Positions 47,225 through 56,806 are shown, numbered from the stretch's first letter. The stretch: 64,000 nt of DNA from Vibrio tapetis subsp. tapetis (GCF_900233005.1 NZ_LT960612.1:558001-622000), one strand, 5' to 3'. The notes: generated by a model not told the origin, from the sequence alone. A program made the numbers and translations.

Positions 47225-47500
47225 TCAGTTTGCGTTCACTTTTAGATCACCTTGATCATCTTTCCGGTTTTCATCATCCATTTTTGGTGCACATACCCAG
47301 GCGACAAACTTTCTAATTTGCGGAAGGACCGTCAAGTTCAGCCCCCATGCACAAGGCCATGCCACACAAAAACTCTGGAACCAAATGGCTGGCCACTCCG
47401 CGCTGAAACCCATTTTACTGCCAGAAATAATGCCCGACATCATCAGCGCCATTGTGACTGACGACAGTAAACTCGTTAACCAAAATTGTTTTCTATTCAT
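47225..47500 (-). CDS. DUF2798 small membrane protein
   Basis: A 91-residue protein with two membrane helices (about 9-26 and 38-60), including FSAEWPAIWFQSFCVAWPCA, as in the DUF2798 family. The tail is acidic and cytoplasmic. It diverges from a LysR-type gene 86 bases away, so LysR control is likely. The function is unknown. Confidence 0.85.
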   Translation of the reverse strand: MNRKQFWLTSLLSSVTMALMMSGIISGSKMGFSAEWPAIWFQSFCVAWPCAWGLNLTVLPQIRKFVAWVCAPKMDDENRKDDQGDLKVNAN

Positions 47501-47586
47501 TATTTTCGCTCATTTCAAAGATTGTTTTTTGATGTAAATAAGCTTATAACCATTCAATATTGAAAAAAATAGGCAGAAATAGAAGC

Positions 47587-48492
47587 ATGAATTCCATATA
47601 TGGAAATATCGATGATCTGTATTTATTTTGTGCCGTGGTGGAACACGGATCGTTACTCGCCGCCGCTGAATATTTGAATTTACCCGTTTCAACCATGTCA
47701 CGTCGGCTGTCTGGATTAGAGTCGCGCCTCAACATTCGGTTACTCGAAAAACAAGGCCGTGAATTGGTGGCAACCCAATTAGGTCAGAGTGCATTTGCGT
47801 CTTTGACCAGTGGTATGGAACAACTGGAGCATGCATTTTCTAATCTTCAAAGCGAAGCAAACGAAGTGCAAGGAAGCCTTAAATTGGCACTGCCTCATAA
47901 TTTGTATCAAGGGTTTGCGGGAAAGGTCATTGAGGAGTTTTTGCAAAGCTACCCAAAAGTGAAGTTAGAGTTAATATTAAGCCAGCAGCAAGTCACTCCC
48001 GAAACCGATCGAGACTTACTGATAACCTTTGATGTATCGCCAATGCAAGGAATGATTGCGAGGCCGTTATTTAATGCCAAACATGGCTTTTTTGCGAGCC
48101 CAACCTACCTTGCCAGACATGAGAAAATATCGAGCGCTGAAGATTTAAAGCGCCATAGTTGGGTCAATGTCGATCACATCACCTCTATTCCTATTTTTGA
48201 AGGCTGTGAGTTGGTCGATCAAATATCCATAAACCCTAAGCTTATCGTTAATGATATTTTGGCTGTCATTCGAGCTACAGAAGCCGGACTCGGCATCGCT
48301 TCTTTGCCTTTTAGGCATGTTTCACCCAGCGCTCATTTAGAACAAGTATTGCCTCAGTATCATCGGAGTGAGCGTCAAGCTTACTTAGTATATAAAGAGC
48401 GAACCTATCAACCAAAAGCCTTAACTCTGCTAATTGATGCGCTGCTTAACGGCATCCTCTTTATGCGAGATCCTCTCGCCAGTACAACATAA
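47587..48492 (+). CDS. LysR-family transcriptional regulator
   Basis: A 301-residue regulator. The N-terminal winged HTH (LYLFCAVVEHGSLLAAAEYL, TMSRRLSGLESRLNIRLLEK) is followed by the substrate-binding domain. The start MNSIYGNIDD at 47587 is preferred over an upstream ATG at 47560. It is divergent from the DUF2798 gene, which it probably regulates. The ligand is unknown. Confidence 0.9.
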   Translation: MNSIYGNIDDLYLFCAVVEHGSLLAAAEYLNLPVSTMSRRLSGLESRLNIRLLEKQGRELVATQLGQSAFASLTSGMEQLEHAFSNLQSEANEVQGSLKLALPHNLYQGFAGKVIEEFLQSYPKVKLELILSQQQVTPETDRDLLITFDVSPMQGMIARPLFNAKHGFFASPTYLARHEKISSAEDLKRHSWVNVDHITSIPIFEGCELVDQISINPKLIVNDILAVIRATEAGLGIASLPFRHVSPSAHLEQVLPQYHRSERQAYLVYKERTYQPKALTLLIDALLNGILFMRDPLASTT

Positions 48493-48639
48493 GGCTCGAA
48501 TAACGCCTCTTAACCCAAAGGTGACTCGCAAACTATAAGGTAACAACGAATAGAGAGGGGAATCCCCCCTTTTGCAAGTTAATGATATCCATTACTTTAA
48601 TATCAGTAGAGTTTAGATATTCAACTAAATACCTAACTC

Positions 48640-48740
48640 TCATGGTGTGCGCACTCAGACCCTGAAGTGCAACATGCCTCTTCTACACGTCGACAAGAAG
48701 TATCTTGTGTTTGCCAGCCCCCTCAGGCTGGCTTTTTTTT
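48640..48740 (+). ncRNA. Candidate small RNA with three hairpins and a terminator
   Basis: No gene ends here, yet a strong intrinsic terminator (GCCAGCC/GGCTGGC, 48713-48732, then eight T) is present 221 bases after the LysR stop. Upstream are a GCACTCAG/CTGAAGTGC hairpin (48651-48670, one bulge) and ACAAGA/TCTTGT (48693-48708). Reading order, size of about 100 nt and isolation suggest an sRNA of the Hfq type. The 5' end is approximate. I do not recognise the family; the terminator sequence is similar in type to RyhB's but the body is not. The frame at 48647-48994 is rejected as a protein. Confidence 0.65.
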
Positions 48741-48842
48741 ATACTCCCATCAATTTAAGTGATATTTCCCATAATAGTCATTGTGGTTTCAATTATGAGA
48801 CTGGTATCATTACTCATCACTTAAAAGCCTTAGAGCCCTTTA

Positions 48843-49550
48843 ATGGCGTTGGATACCACCTTTCAATCACTGTTCGAACAACTCCCTGGATGTTGGGGCT
48901 GCAAAGACAAGAATTCCACCTTTGTTTATGCAAACCAAGCCTATGGCAAGCTGATAGGCGTCGAGCATCACTCTCAATGCATCGGTCGCAGTGATTTCGA
49001 TATGCCAAGCCCTACCACCGAATGTGCCGCAGACTTTCAACGCCAAGATAAACGAGTGATGACAGAGCTAAAAACACTGCGTGTTCTGGATATTCACCCC
49101 TACCCTGATGGCCAGTGGCGGGCACATATTTTCACCAAAAAACCTTGGCTAAACGCAGAGGGGCAAGTGCAAGGCACCATCTTTTACGGTCAGGAATTAG
49201 AAGATACCGCGATACTAGAAGTCGGCCATTGGATATGCAGAGCCACGGGGTTAAGCCAATCTCGGCACGTATTTGGATCTAGCTTGACTCATGCGCCAGC
49301 GACACTTAACCAGCGAGAGTCCCAAGTACTATTTTTACTGCTTTACGGTAAAAAGCCTCAGTTTATCGCCAATGCCATGAGCATCTCAGTGAAAACCGTT
49401 GAAGGTCACGTTGCTAGGCTAAGAACAAAATTTGGTGCCAATAGTAAAAATCAGCTCATCGAATTAGCTCTAGATGCAGGCTACGGTTCAAGAATTCCAG
49501 AAAGCCTGCTAAGAACTCAGATATCGGTGATCCTCACTACCGTCGACTAG
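48843..49550 (+). CDS. PAS-LuxR family regulator
   Basis: A 235-residue regulator with an N-terminal PAS domain (about 10-125, KDKNSTFVYANQAYGKLIGV and GRSDFDMP) and a C-terminal LuxR-type HTH (about 160-220, LNQRESQVLFLLLYGKKPQF, ISVKTVEGHVARLRTKFGAN). It has no autoinducer-binding domain, so it is not a classical quorum-sensing receptor. It lies downstream of the candidate small RNA. A terminator follows it, shared with pdxH. Confidence 0.9.
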   Translation: MALDTTFQSLFEQLPGCWGCKDKNSTFVYANQAYGKLIGVEHHSQCIGRSDFDMPSPTTECAADFQRQDKRVMTELKTLRVLDIHPYPDGQWRAHIFTKKPWLNAEGQVQGTIFYGQELEDTAILEVGHWICRATGLSQSRHVFGSSLTHAPATLNQRESQVLFLLLYGKKPQFIANAMSISVKTVEGHVARLRTKFGANSKNQLIELALDAGYGSRIPESLLRTQISVILTTVD

Positions 49551-49584
49551 CCCGGCTTAAATTTCCGCTATCACTCGTTAACAA

Positions 49585-49614
49585 AAAAATGCACTCATCG
49601 TTGAGTGCATTTTT
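49585..49614. terminator. Bidirectional intrinsic terminator
   Basis: AAAAATGCACTCA and TGAGTGCATTTTT form a perfect 13-bp stem with the loop TCGT. It serves the PAS-LuxR gene and the convergent pdxH. Confidence 0.9.
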
Positions 49615-49663
49615 AATCAAGATTGCTTTTAGATAAGCAGATGAACGTAACTAAACAGAAGCC

Positions 49664-50299
49664 TTATGGAGCTAGACGATCGATATCCCAGCTTCCGTCT
49701 TGGTCGCTGTATAAGAAGCGATCATGTAAACGGTGCTCACCACCTTGCCAAAATTCAATACTGGTCGGTTTAATTCTAAAGCCACCCCAGAACTTAGGCA
49801 CGGGTATATCACCTTGCTCAAACTGTTCTTTCAGTTCCATGTATTTGCTTATGAGCATGCTACGGGCAGAAATTCGGCTACTTTGCTTACTCGCAATCGC
49901 TGCGATTTGGCTCTCTTTTGGCCTAGAAGTAAAATACTTCATGTTCTCAAGCGCCGTCAGCTTTTGAGCAACGCCCGTAATATGAACTTGGCGCTCTAGC
50001 GGGTGCCATGGGAAGTGCAAACTAATATTAGCATTATGCTCTAGCTGCTGCGCCTTACGGCTGCCTAAGTTTGTGTAAAAAACAAACCCATCTTTATCCA
50101 CATTTTTTAGCAATACAATACGTTGAAATGGCATGCCGTTTTGGTCAACCGTCGCGACTGTCATCGCTGTTGGGTCTGTCAATTTGGCTTCAACCGCTTG
50201 CTCAAGCCATAGATTAAACTGGTCGATGGGATCGGCTTTTAAATCATCTCGACGAAGACCACTTTTAAGGTACTCGCGACGGATATCTGTAAGTTCCAT
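49664..50299 (-). CDS. pdxH: Pyridoxamine 5'-phosphate oxidase
   Basis: A 211-residue FMN enzyme converting pyridoxamine/pyridoxine phosphate to pyridoxal 5'-phosphate. Family features are [60 protein letters not shown] and the C-terminal [15 protein letters not shown] with WDIDRLAP. The length and ends are normal. It stands alone between a terminator and the lap operon. Confidence 0.97.
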   Translation of the reverse strand: MELTDIRREYLKSGLRRDDLKADPIDQFNLWLEQAVEAKLTDPTAMTVATVDQNGMPFQRIVLLKNVDKDGFVFYTNLGSRKAQQLEHNANISLHFPWHPLERQVHITGVAQKLTALENMKYFTSRPKESQIAAIASKQSSRISARSMLISKYMELKEQFEQGDIPVPKFWGGFRIKPTSIEFWQGGEHRLHDRFLYSDQDGSWDIDRLAP

Positions 50300-50390
50300 T
50301 TATGCTCCTTTTTATCTAAGCCAATTTTGCGCCTAAGCCCATACGAACTCAAGAGATAAATCCTACTATGATTTGGAAAGCAAATTGCAT

Positions 50391-50421
50391 TTAATTATCA
50401 TCAATGTCGCTTAATTATCAT
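50391..50421. repeat. 20-bp-spaced direct repeat before lapC
   Basis: TTAATTATCAT occurs at 50391-50401 and 50411-50421, two helical turns apart. A further inverted repeat (TTAACA-TCT-TGTTAA) lies at 50450-50464. Both are in the 237-base region before lapC and are candidate sites for its regulator. Confidence 0.65.
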
Positions 50422-50536
50422 ATCTATGGCCTATAATTACAGGATTAACTTAACATCTTGTTAAACAAATAATAAACTCAGAGTAATGAACACATTTTGG
50501 TGACGCTAGACACGCATCAAATATCAAGGATAACGC

Positions 50537-51928
50537 ATGGACAAAAAGAGCTTGAATAAGCTAGACAAACACGAGCTCGAATACGTTGATGATAAAACGG
50601 CGGCATTACTACTCAACACCCCCAGCAGCGCTCGTATTTTACTGTGGACCATGCTGCTGTTCTTTGCCTTAGCCATTGCTTGGGCGAGTTGGGCTCAAAT
50701 AGACAAAGTCACCGTGGGCCAAGGTAAGGTTATTCCTTCCTCTCAATTGCAGATTGTGCAGAACCTTGAAGGCGGATTAGTCAAAAAAATCTTGGTCTCC
50801 GAAGGCCAACATGTTGAAAAAGATCAACAACTGCTGCTTATCGATGACACACGATTTCGTTCAGATTTCCGTGAACGCGAACAGCAAGTGATCAACTTGA
50901 CTGCCAATGTCTTACAACTGACCGCTTCGATTTCTAGTGTTCGAGTCGATGAGTCACTAAAAGATGCCAATTGGCGTGACAGCGTCACACTCGATCGCAA
51001 TAAATTGGTCTTCCCTACCCAACTTGAAGAAAGTGCCCCCACTTTGGTGAGTCGCCAAATGGCCGAATACCGCAGTGACATTAATAATCTGCGCAACCAA
51101 CTTTCAGTACTGGATCAACAAGTAAAACAAAAACAACAAGACTTAATCGAAATCACCGCTCGGGTACAAAACTTAAAACGAAGCTATGATTTTGCCAACA
51201 AAGAATTGGAAATTACACGCCCGCTTGCTGATGAAGGCGTTGTACCAAAAATTGAACTGTTGAAACTGCAGCGACAAGTAAACGACACTCGCCGTGAGTT
51301 AACCTCTTCTCAGCTTAAACTGCCTACGCTTCAATCATCCATCGATGAAGCAAAGCTAGGCCGTATTGATATCGCATTGAAATTTCGCTCGGAGCAACAA
51401 GAAAAGTTAAACGCTGCACAAGACAAGCTTTCTGCCCTCACCCAATCGACGGTAGGCCTTGAAGACCGAGTCAACCGAACCGTGGTTCTCTCACCGGTAA
51501 CAGGCACCATCAAAAAGCTGTACATCAATACCGTTGGTGGTGTTATCCAACCGGGGATGGACTTAGTGGAAATTGTTCCTACCGAAGACTCTTTACTGGT
51601 AGAAGCGAAAATTGCGCCACAAGACATCGCGTTCTTATACCCTGGGCTCCCTGCTCTGGTTAAGTTCAGTGCTTATGACTTTACGCGATATGGCGGCCTA
51701 GAAGGTAAACTCGAACACATCAGCGCAGATACGATTCAAGACGAAGAAGGCAACAGCTTCTACCTTGTTCGCATACGCACGATTGAAGAACGGTTTGGCC
51801 ATTCCGATAAACTGCCCATTATTCCGGGAATGACCGCTTCCGTTGATATCATTACGGGCAAACGAACCATCTTAGATTACATGCTCAAACCAATAACCAA
51901 AGCTCGACAAACAGCGTTACGAGAATAA
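50537..51928 (+). CDS. lapC: Type I secretion membrane fusion protein LapC
   Basis: A 463-residue HlyD-family protein. One membrane helix (about 33-54), a biotinyl-lipoyl-like N-terminal half (QIVQNLEGGLVKKILVSEGQ), long coiled-coil hairpins (about 120-300) and a C-terminal beta barrel (RTVVLSPVTGTIKKLYINTV, TPGMD-like loop with GVIQPGMDLVEIVPTEDSLL). It bridges LapB and the outer-membrane channel to export a large adhesin. It starts the lapC-G-D-B operon. The adhesin and channel genes are elsewhere. Confidence 0.93.
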   Translation: MDKKSLNKLDKHELEYVDDKTAALLLNTPSSARILLWTMLLFFALAIAWASWAQIDKVTVGQGKVIPSSQLQIVQNLEGGLVKKILVSEGQHVEKDQQLLLIDDTRFRSDFREREQQVINLTANVLQLTASISSVRVDESLKDANWRDSVTLDRNKLVFPTQLEESAPTLVSRQMAEYRSDINNLRNQLSVLDQQVKQKQQDLIEITARVQNLKRSYDFANKELEITRPLADEGVVPKIELLKLQRQVNDTRRELTSSQLKLPTLQSSIDEAKLGRIDIALKFRSEQQEKLNAAQDKLSALTQSTVGLEDRVNRTVVLSPVTGTIKKLYINTVGGVIQPGMDLVEIVPTEDSLLVEAKIAPQDIAFLYPGLPALVKFSAYDFTRYGGLEGKLEHISADTIQDEEGNSFYLVRIRTIEERFGHSDKLPIIPGMTASVDIITGKRTILDYMLKPITKARQTALRE

Positions 51929-51931
51929 GCC

Positions 51932-52027
51932 ATGTTTTTGATTCTAAGCATGTCCTTACTCTGCAAACACTCAGCTAATTCACCGGCTGTTCGCATTGTT
52001 TCGCCTTTACAGAGTCATTTATCGTGA
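51932..52027 (+). CDS. Possible 31-codon leader frame before lapG
   Basis: MFLILSMSLLCKHSANSPAV..., ending with TGA that overlaps the GTG start of lapG by three bases (GTGA). It could couple lapG translation. The ribosome site is weak and no homologue is known to me; it may be only an untranslated spacer. Confidence 0.25.
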   Translation: MFLILSMSLLCKHSANSPAVRIVSPLQSHLS

Positions 52028-52689
52028 AGGCGTGGTTAGCGGTGATTTGCCTATTCTTAATAAGCAGTGCTTCGTTAGCACTCAATAAGCAGGAAGAGAA
52101 ATGGGTTTCTGCGGTATTGAACACCTACGGGGAGCGTGCCGCAAAAAGAGTCACCGCGTGGCGAGGTGTATTGGATCAATACAACGGATTACCTGAAACC
52201 GATCAACTTGAGGCGGTTAATCAGTTCTTTAACCAAATGTATTTCACCAATGACATCGAACTTTGGGGTAAAAAAGATTACTGGGCAACGCCACTGGAGT
52301 TTCTTGGAGCGGCCGCTGGCGACTGTGAAGACTTTACTATCGCGAAATATTTCTCTTTATTAGAGCTGGGCGTGCCCGATAAAAAGCTCCGCCTGATTTA
52401 TGTAAAAGCCATTGAATTAAATCAATTTCACATGGTTTTGGCCTACTACGCCAAGCCCAGTTCACAACCACTGATTTTAGACAATTTAATATTCGACATT
52501 AAGCCCGCATCTAAACGCCCAGATCTTTTACCTATCTACAGTTTCAACGGTAAAAACCTGTGGCTTATGAAAGAAAAAGGCAGCGGCAAACTGGCAGGGA
52601 AGTCATCACGCTTGAGCTTATGGAACGACCTACGCTCTCGTGAACAGAACCTAAAACTGAATACACCGATTATCAATTATGATGAGTAA
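52024..52689 (+). CDS. lapG: Periplasmic cysteine protease LapG (BTLCP family)
   Basis: A 221-residue bacterial transglutaminase-like protease. A signal peptide covers about 1-20. The catalytic triad is Cys101 (GDCEDF), His136 (QFHMVLAY) and Asp153 (LILDNL). LapG cuts the N-terminus of the surface adhesin, releasing it, when LapD is not bound to c-di-GMP. A GTG at 52024 is the start. It overlaps a tiny leader frame and ends 5 bases before lapD. The calcium-binding acidic residues expected in the family are present but not individually assigned. Confidence 0.93.
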   Translation: MKAWLAVICLFLISSASLALNKQEEKWVSAVLNTYGERAAKRVTAWRGVLDQYNGLPETDQLEAVNQFFNQMYFTNDIELWGKKDYWATPLEFLGAAAGDCEDFTIAKYFSLLELGVPDKKLRLIYVKAIELNQFHMVLAYYAKPSSQPLILDNLIFDIKPASKRPDLLPIYSFNGKNLWLMKEKGSGKLAGKSSRLSLWNDLRSREQNLKLNTPIINYDE

Positions 52690-52694
52690 GTAAC

Positions 52695-54608
52695 ATGACA
52701 CTATATAAACAGCTCGTCGCGTGGATGTTGGCAGTCTTTTTACTGCTAATTAGTTCAGTCTTTGTGATTGAATTTAACACCACTCGAAACTTCTTAGAGC
52801 AGCAGCAGCGCTCTGAAGTCAACAACACCATCAACACTGTGGGGCTCGCATTAGCACCCTACCTCGAATCGCAGGATCAAGTGGCGGTCGAGTCGGTCAT
52901 TAATGCGTTGTTTGATGGCAGTTCATACTCAGCAGTTAGGTTGACCTTTCTCAGCGACGACAACGAAATTGTTCGAACTTACCCGATCAAACGTCAAGAC
53001 GTTCCCGAATGGTTCTCTAACCTTGGTTTATTTCGAACCATTCATGACCGACGCGTTGTGACTAGTGGCTGGTTACAATTGGCCGAAGTCGAAATCATTA
53101 GCCACCCAGGTGATGCCTATTCCCAACTGTGGAAAGCACTCACAGGGCTATTAACCGCTTTCATTGGTATCTTCTTTATTGGCGCTTCAATCATTGCTCT
53201 TGTAGTTAAAAGTGCGCTTAAGCCACTGACTTTGATCATCAAAAAGATGGATGAAGTCGCGAATAACCAGTTTGGCTCACCGTTAGCCAAACCTAAAACT
53301 CGCGATCTCATCGCGGTGGTTAATGGCATTAATAGCATGTCTGCACAGGTAGAAAAAAGCTTCCAAGCTCAAGCCAAAGAAGCGGAACAGCTGCGTAAAC
53401 GCGCATACATGGATCCGGTCTCTCAGCTAGGAAACCGTTCATTCTTCATCGGCCAACTCAATACGTGGTTAAATGAATCTGCTATCGGTGGTGTTGCCAT
53501 CTTACAAGCCACCTTTATCAAAGAAACTTATGACGAAGAAGGCTATGAAGTGGGCGACGCTTTGGTCAAAGAATTGGCCGATCACCTAAGAGTGACCACC
53601 TCTTCACCGGATGTGACGATCGCCCGTATCAATACCGCGGAGTTTGGTTTTATTCTGCCGAATTTAGATGAAAGTGAGCTGCATATGCTGGCGGAAAGCA
53701 TCATGAATTACACTCAAGATGTTCGTCCAGACCCAACAGGAACAGCGCCAGCTCATGCTTACCTTGGCGTGGTTTACAATGAAAATAGAAAGAACACGAC
53801 CGAGATTTTATCCCTAGTAGATAACGCCCTGTCTACCGCTCATGCCCATCCTGATAAAGCCTACAGCATGGTGACCGATCAACAGAACCACGTATTACTG
53901 GGTAAACAGCAATGGCGTGGGTTGGTTGAAGAGGCCATTCTTAATAACTGGGTTGAGTTTAAATTCCAAAAAGCCATGCATTCGGATGGTAAGCCGTACC
54001 ACAAAGAAGTGTTCTCATCGATTGAGAAAGAGGGTGAACGCTACACGGCCAACCAATACTTGTTTGCACTGGAGCAGCTCAATGCGGGTCATATTTTTGA
54101 CCAATACGTGATCAGCACCATGATCGAAAAACTTGAGTCTGGAGAGCTTACACACAACTTGGCAATCAACTTAACCATCAGCAGTATTACCGAACCAAGC
54201 TTCATTCGATGGTTAAATCAGACGTTGACGAAACACCGCCCTGTGGTTGAAAAACTGCATTTCGAAATTCCTGAATCTTGTTTTATCAACCACCAGCACC
54301 ATACGGCGCTTGTGTGCCATGCCATTAGAAGTGCAGGAGCCGAATTTGGCGTTGATAACTATGGCCGCCATTTCCATTCTCTGGATTACATTAACGAATT
54401 TAGACCGGCTTATGTGAAGCTAGATTACCTATACACGCACAGCCTAGATGACGAGAAGCAACAGTACACTCTCACATCTATTTCTCGAACGGCGCATAAC
54501 TTAGGCATCACCACTATTGCCTCTCGTGTGGAAACTCAAGCCCAGCTCGACTTCTTGTCTGAGCATTTCATTGAAGCTTTCCAAGGCTTCATTGTAGATA
54601 ACAATTAG
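52695..54608 (+). CDS. lapD: c-di-GMP receptor LapD with degenerate GGDEF and EAL domains
   Basis: A 637-residue inner-membrane protein. Membrane helix 1 (about 9-27), a periplasmic LapD_MoxY_N-type domain (about 28-150) that binds LapG, membrane helix 2 (about 155-178), a HAMP segment, then a GGDEF domain (about 230-395) and an EAL domain (about 410-637). The GGDEF site is replaced by NTAEFG and the EAL site by KEVFSS, with other catalytic residues changed, so it binds c-di-GMP without making or degrading it. c-di-GMP binding sequesters LapG and keeps the adhesin on the surface. Confidence 0.95.
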   Translation: MTLYKQLVAWMLAVFLLLISSVFVIEFNTTRNFLEQQQRSEVNNTINTVGLALAPYLESQDQVAVESVINALFDGSSYSAVRLTFLSDDNEIVRTYPIKRQDVPEWFSNLGLFRTIHDRRVVTSGWLQLAEVEIISHPGDAYSQLWKALTGLLTAFIGIFFIGASIIALVVKSALKPLTLIIKKMDEVANNQFGSPLAKPKTRDLIAVVNGINSMSAQVEKSFQAQAKEAEQLRKRAYMDPVSQLGNRSFFIGQLNTWLNESAIGGVAILQATFIKETYDEEGYEVGDALVKELADHLRVTTSSPDVTIARINTAEFGFILPNLDESELHMLAESIMNYTQDVRPDPTGTAPAHAYLGVVYNENRKNTTEILSLVDNALSTAHAHPDKAYSMVTDQQNHVLLGKQQWRGLVEEAILNNWVEFKFQKAMHSDGKPYHKEVFSSIEKEGERYTANQYLFALEQLNAGHIFDQYVISTMIEKLESGELTHNLAINLTISSITEPSFIRWLNQTLTKHRPVVEKLHFEIPESCFINHQHHTALVCHAIRSAGAEFGVDNYGRHFHSLDYINEFRPAYVKLDYLYTHSLDDEKQQYTLTSISRTAHNLGITTIASRVETQAQLDFLSEHFIEAFQGFIVDNN

Positions 54609-54622
54609 AAAGGTCTGACTGG

Positions 54623-56737
54623 ATGCAAGATCCACTATTAAATGCGCTGGTATACGTTAGCCGTTACTACGGGCTATCGAATTCCCCTGAAGCGCTTATC
54701 AGCGGTTTACCGTTAGCGGATGGCAAACTCACGCCATTTTTATTCCCGAGAGCCGCAGAACGCGCCGGGTTAGTTGCCCGTGAAAACCGATCCAGCTTTG
54801 AAACGATCCCTGAGGTTGTGCTCCCTGCTATTCTGATGCTACGAGGAGGCGATGCCTGCGTTCTCGTCAGTATCAACAAAGAAACCAAAGAAGCGGAAGT
54901 CATCACCAGCGATTCGCACATGATGCCTATCTCTCTGCCACTGAGTGACTTGGCAGAACAGTACATTGCCCGATATTTCTTAGTTAAGAAACAATTTCGC
55001 TATGATGAACGCTCTCCGGAAGTCCTAAAAACACGCGATGGCCACTGGTTTTGGAGTACCCTCTTTGAATCCAAAAGCATTTATCGCGACGTGTTTTTCG
55101 CATCAATATTGATCAATATTTTTGCCATTGCCGCCCCGATGTTTACCCGTTTGGTGTATGACAAAGTCGTACCTAACCTCGCATTTGAGTCTTTATGGGT
55201 TCTGTCGTCTGGGATATTAGTGGTCTTTGTGTTTGATTTTATCCTCAAACTGCTTCGAAGTTACTTTATCGATGTGGCGGGGAAAAAATCTGACATTCTG
55301 ATTTCATCCAAACTGTTTGCCAAAGTCATGGGCATCCGTATGGAGTCGAAACCACCATCGGTCGGCGCATTTGCTCGCCATCTACAAGAATTCGAATCTA
55401 TCCGTGAGTTCTTTACCTCAGCGACCGTTTCCTCATTGATCGACTTACCGTTTGCCCTGTTGTTCCTTGTGGTTATTTGGCTAGTCGGTGGGCCGATTGT
55501 ATTAGTCCCTATCATTGGGATCCTCTTGTTGGTTATTCACGCCTTTGTTATTCAAGGGCCTCTGCGTAAAAGCATTGAAGAAGGCTCTCGTCTTTCTTCG
55601 CAAAAATACGCCAACTTGATCGAAAGCTTAGCGGGCCTTGAAACAGTTAAAGCTTTTGGTGCACAGAGCCAATTCCAATTCAAATGGGAAGAAGCGGTTG
55701 CCCACATGTCTAACTGGAACATCAAGACTCGCCGCATTACAGACTCAATTCAAAATTCCGCGGGCTTTGTTCAGCAGGCATCGAATATCGGTATGATCAT
55801 TGTTGGCGTGTATTTGATAGCGGAAGGCGAACTCAGCATGGGTGGACTTATTGCATCGACCATGTTGAGCGGCCGCGCCGTTGGCCCACTGGTTCAGCTT
55901 TCATTGCTTTCAACTCGCTACAATCAAGCGAAATCGGCCATGACTATCATTGAACAAGTAATGGAAATGCCAGACGAACAAGAAGAAGGTAAGCGTTATA
56001 TCCACCGCCCTATTATACAAGGGAAAATCGAATTAGACCGCGTGACCTTTAACTACCCTGAGGCTGAAATCCCATCCGTACGTGATGTGAGTTTAACCAT
56101 TAATCCGGGCGAAAAAGTCGCGATTATTGGTCGTATCGGTTCAGGTAAAACCACCATTGAGCGCTTGATCATGGGGCTATACCAACCCACCCAAGGTAAC
56201 GTACGAATAGACGATACCGACATCGCTCAACTTCATCACGTGGATGTGCGCCGTAACATAGGCTGCGTACCTCAAGACGTTACGCTGTTCTTTGGTTCTA
56301 TCCGAGACAACATTACGTTAGGTCAAACTCTGGTGGATGACCGCGAAGTATTGGATGCCGCCAACCGAGCAGGCGTTACCGTATTTACTCAGCAAGATCC
56401 GGCTGGCCTAGAAAGGCAAGTAGGTGAAGGCGGCCAAATGCTTTCAGGAGGCCAGAGACAAGCCGTTGCGATTGCTAGAGCCTTTGTTGGCAGGCCACCG
56501 ATAATGCTGCTTGATGAGCCAACCAGCTCGATGGATAACCGCTCAGAGATGCACATTAAACACCAACTGCACGCCATGAAGAAAAGTGAAACGCTTATCT
56601 TGATCACCCATAAAACATCGATGCTAGATATCGTCGATAGGGTCATCGTTATGGAAAAAGGCGTGATTATCGCGGACGGGCCAAAAGAAGACGTGTTAAA
56701 CGATTTGAAGCGAGGAAAAGTTCGCGCAGTAAACTAA
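54623..56737 (+). CDS. lapB: Type I secretion ABC transporter LapB
   Basis: A 704-residue transporter. The N-terminal C39-like domain (about 1-125) lacks the catalytic cysteine, as in RTX/Lap systems. The membrane domain spans about 150-430. The ATPase domain has Walker A GRIGSGKTT, signature LSGGQRQAVAIARAF and Walker B MLLDEPTSSMD. It exports the large adhesin through LapC and a TolC-like channel. It is the last gene of the operon and is followed by a strong terminator. Confidence 0.94.
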   Translation: MQDPLLNALVYVSRYYGLSNSPEALISGLPLADGKLTPFLFPRAAERAGLVARENRSSFETIPEVVLPAILMLRGGDACVLVSINKETKEAEVITSDSHMMPISLPLSDLAEQYIARYFLVKKQFRYDERSPEVLKTRDGHWFWSTLFESKSIYRDVFFASILINIFAIAAPMFTRLVYDKVVPNLAFESLWVLSSGILVVFVFDFILKLLRSYFIDVAGKKSDILISSKLFAKVMGIRMESKPPSVGAFARHLQEFESIREFFTSATVSSLIDLPFALLFLVVIWLVGGPIVLVPIIGILLLVIHAFVIQGPLRKSIEEGSRLSSQKYANLIESLAGLETVKAFGAQSQFQFKWEEAVAHMSNWNIKTRRITDSIQNSAGFVQQASNIGMIIVGVYLIAEGELSMGGLIASTMLSGRAVGPLVQLSLLSTRYNQAKSAMTIIEQVMEMPDEQEEGKRYIHRPIIQGKIELDRVTFNYPEAEIPSVRDVSLTINPGEKVAIIGRIGSGKTTIERLIMGLYQPTQGNVRIDDTDIAQLHHVDVRRNIGCVPQDVTLFFGSIRDNITLGQTLVDDREVLDAANRAGVTVFTQQDPAGLERQVGEGGQMLSGGQRQAVAIARAFVGRPPIMLLDEPTSSMDNRSEMHIKHQLHAMKKSETLILITHKTSMLDIVDRVIVMEKGVIIADGPKEDVLNDLKRGKVRAVN

Positions 56738-56767
56738 CCCACTTCTGTTTAAACCAGCCTATCAAAC

Positions 56768-56806
56768 GAAAAGGCGTGATGATTATAACGATCATTACGC
56801 CTTTTC
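56768..56806. terminator. Strong terminator of the lap operon
   Basis: GAAAAGGCGTGATGAT pairs with ATCATTACGCCTTTTC (16 bp, one G-T pair) around a 7-base loop, followed by TATTTTG. Confidence 0.9.

Noticed and set aside
47544..47735. Minus-strand frames over the LysR gene start
   Set aside because: They overlap the LysR coding region and resemble antisense shadows.
48647..48994. 115-codon frame over the small RNA and LuxR gene start
   Set aside because: It runs through three hairpins and a terminator and into another gene's frame; no ribosome site.
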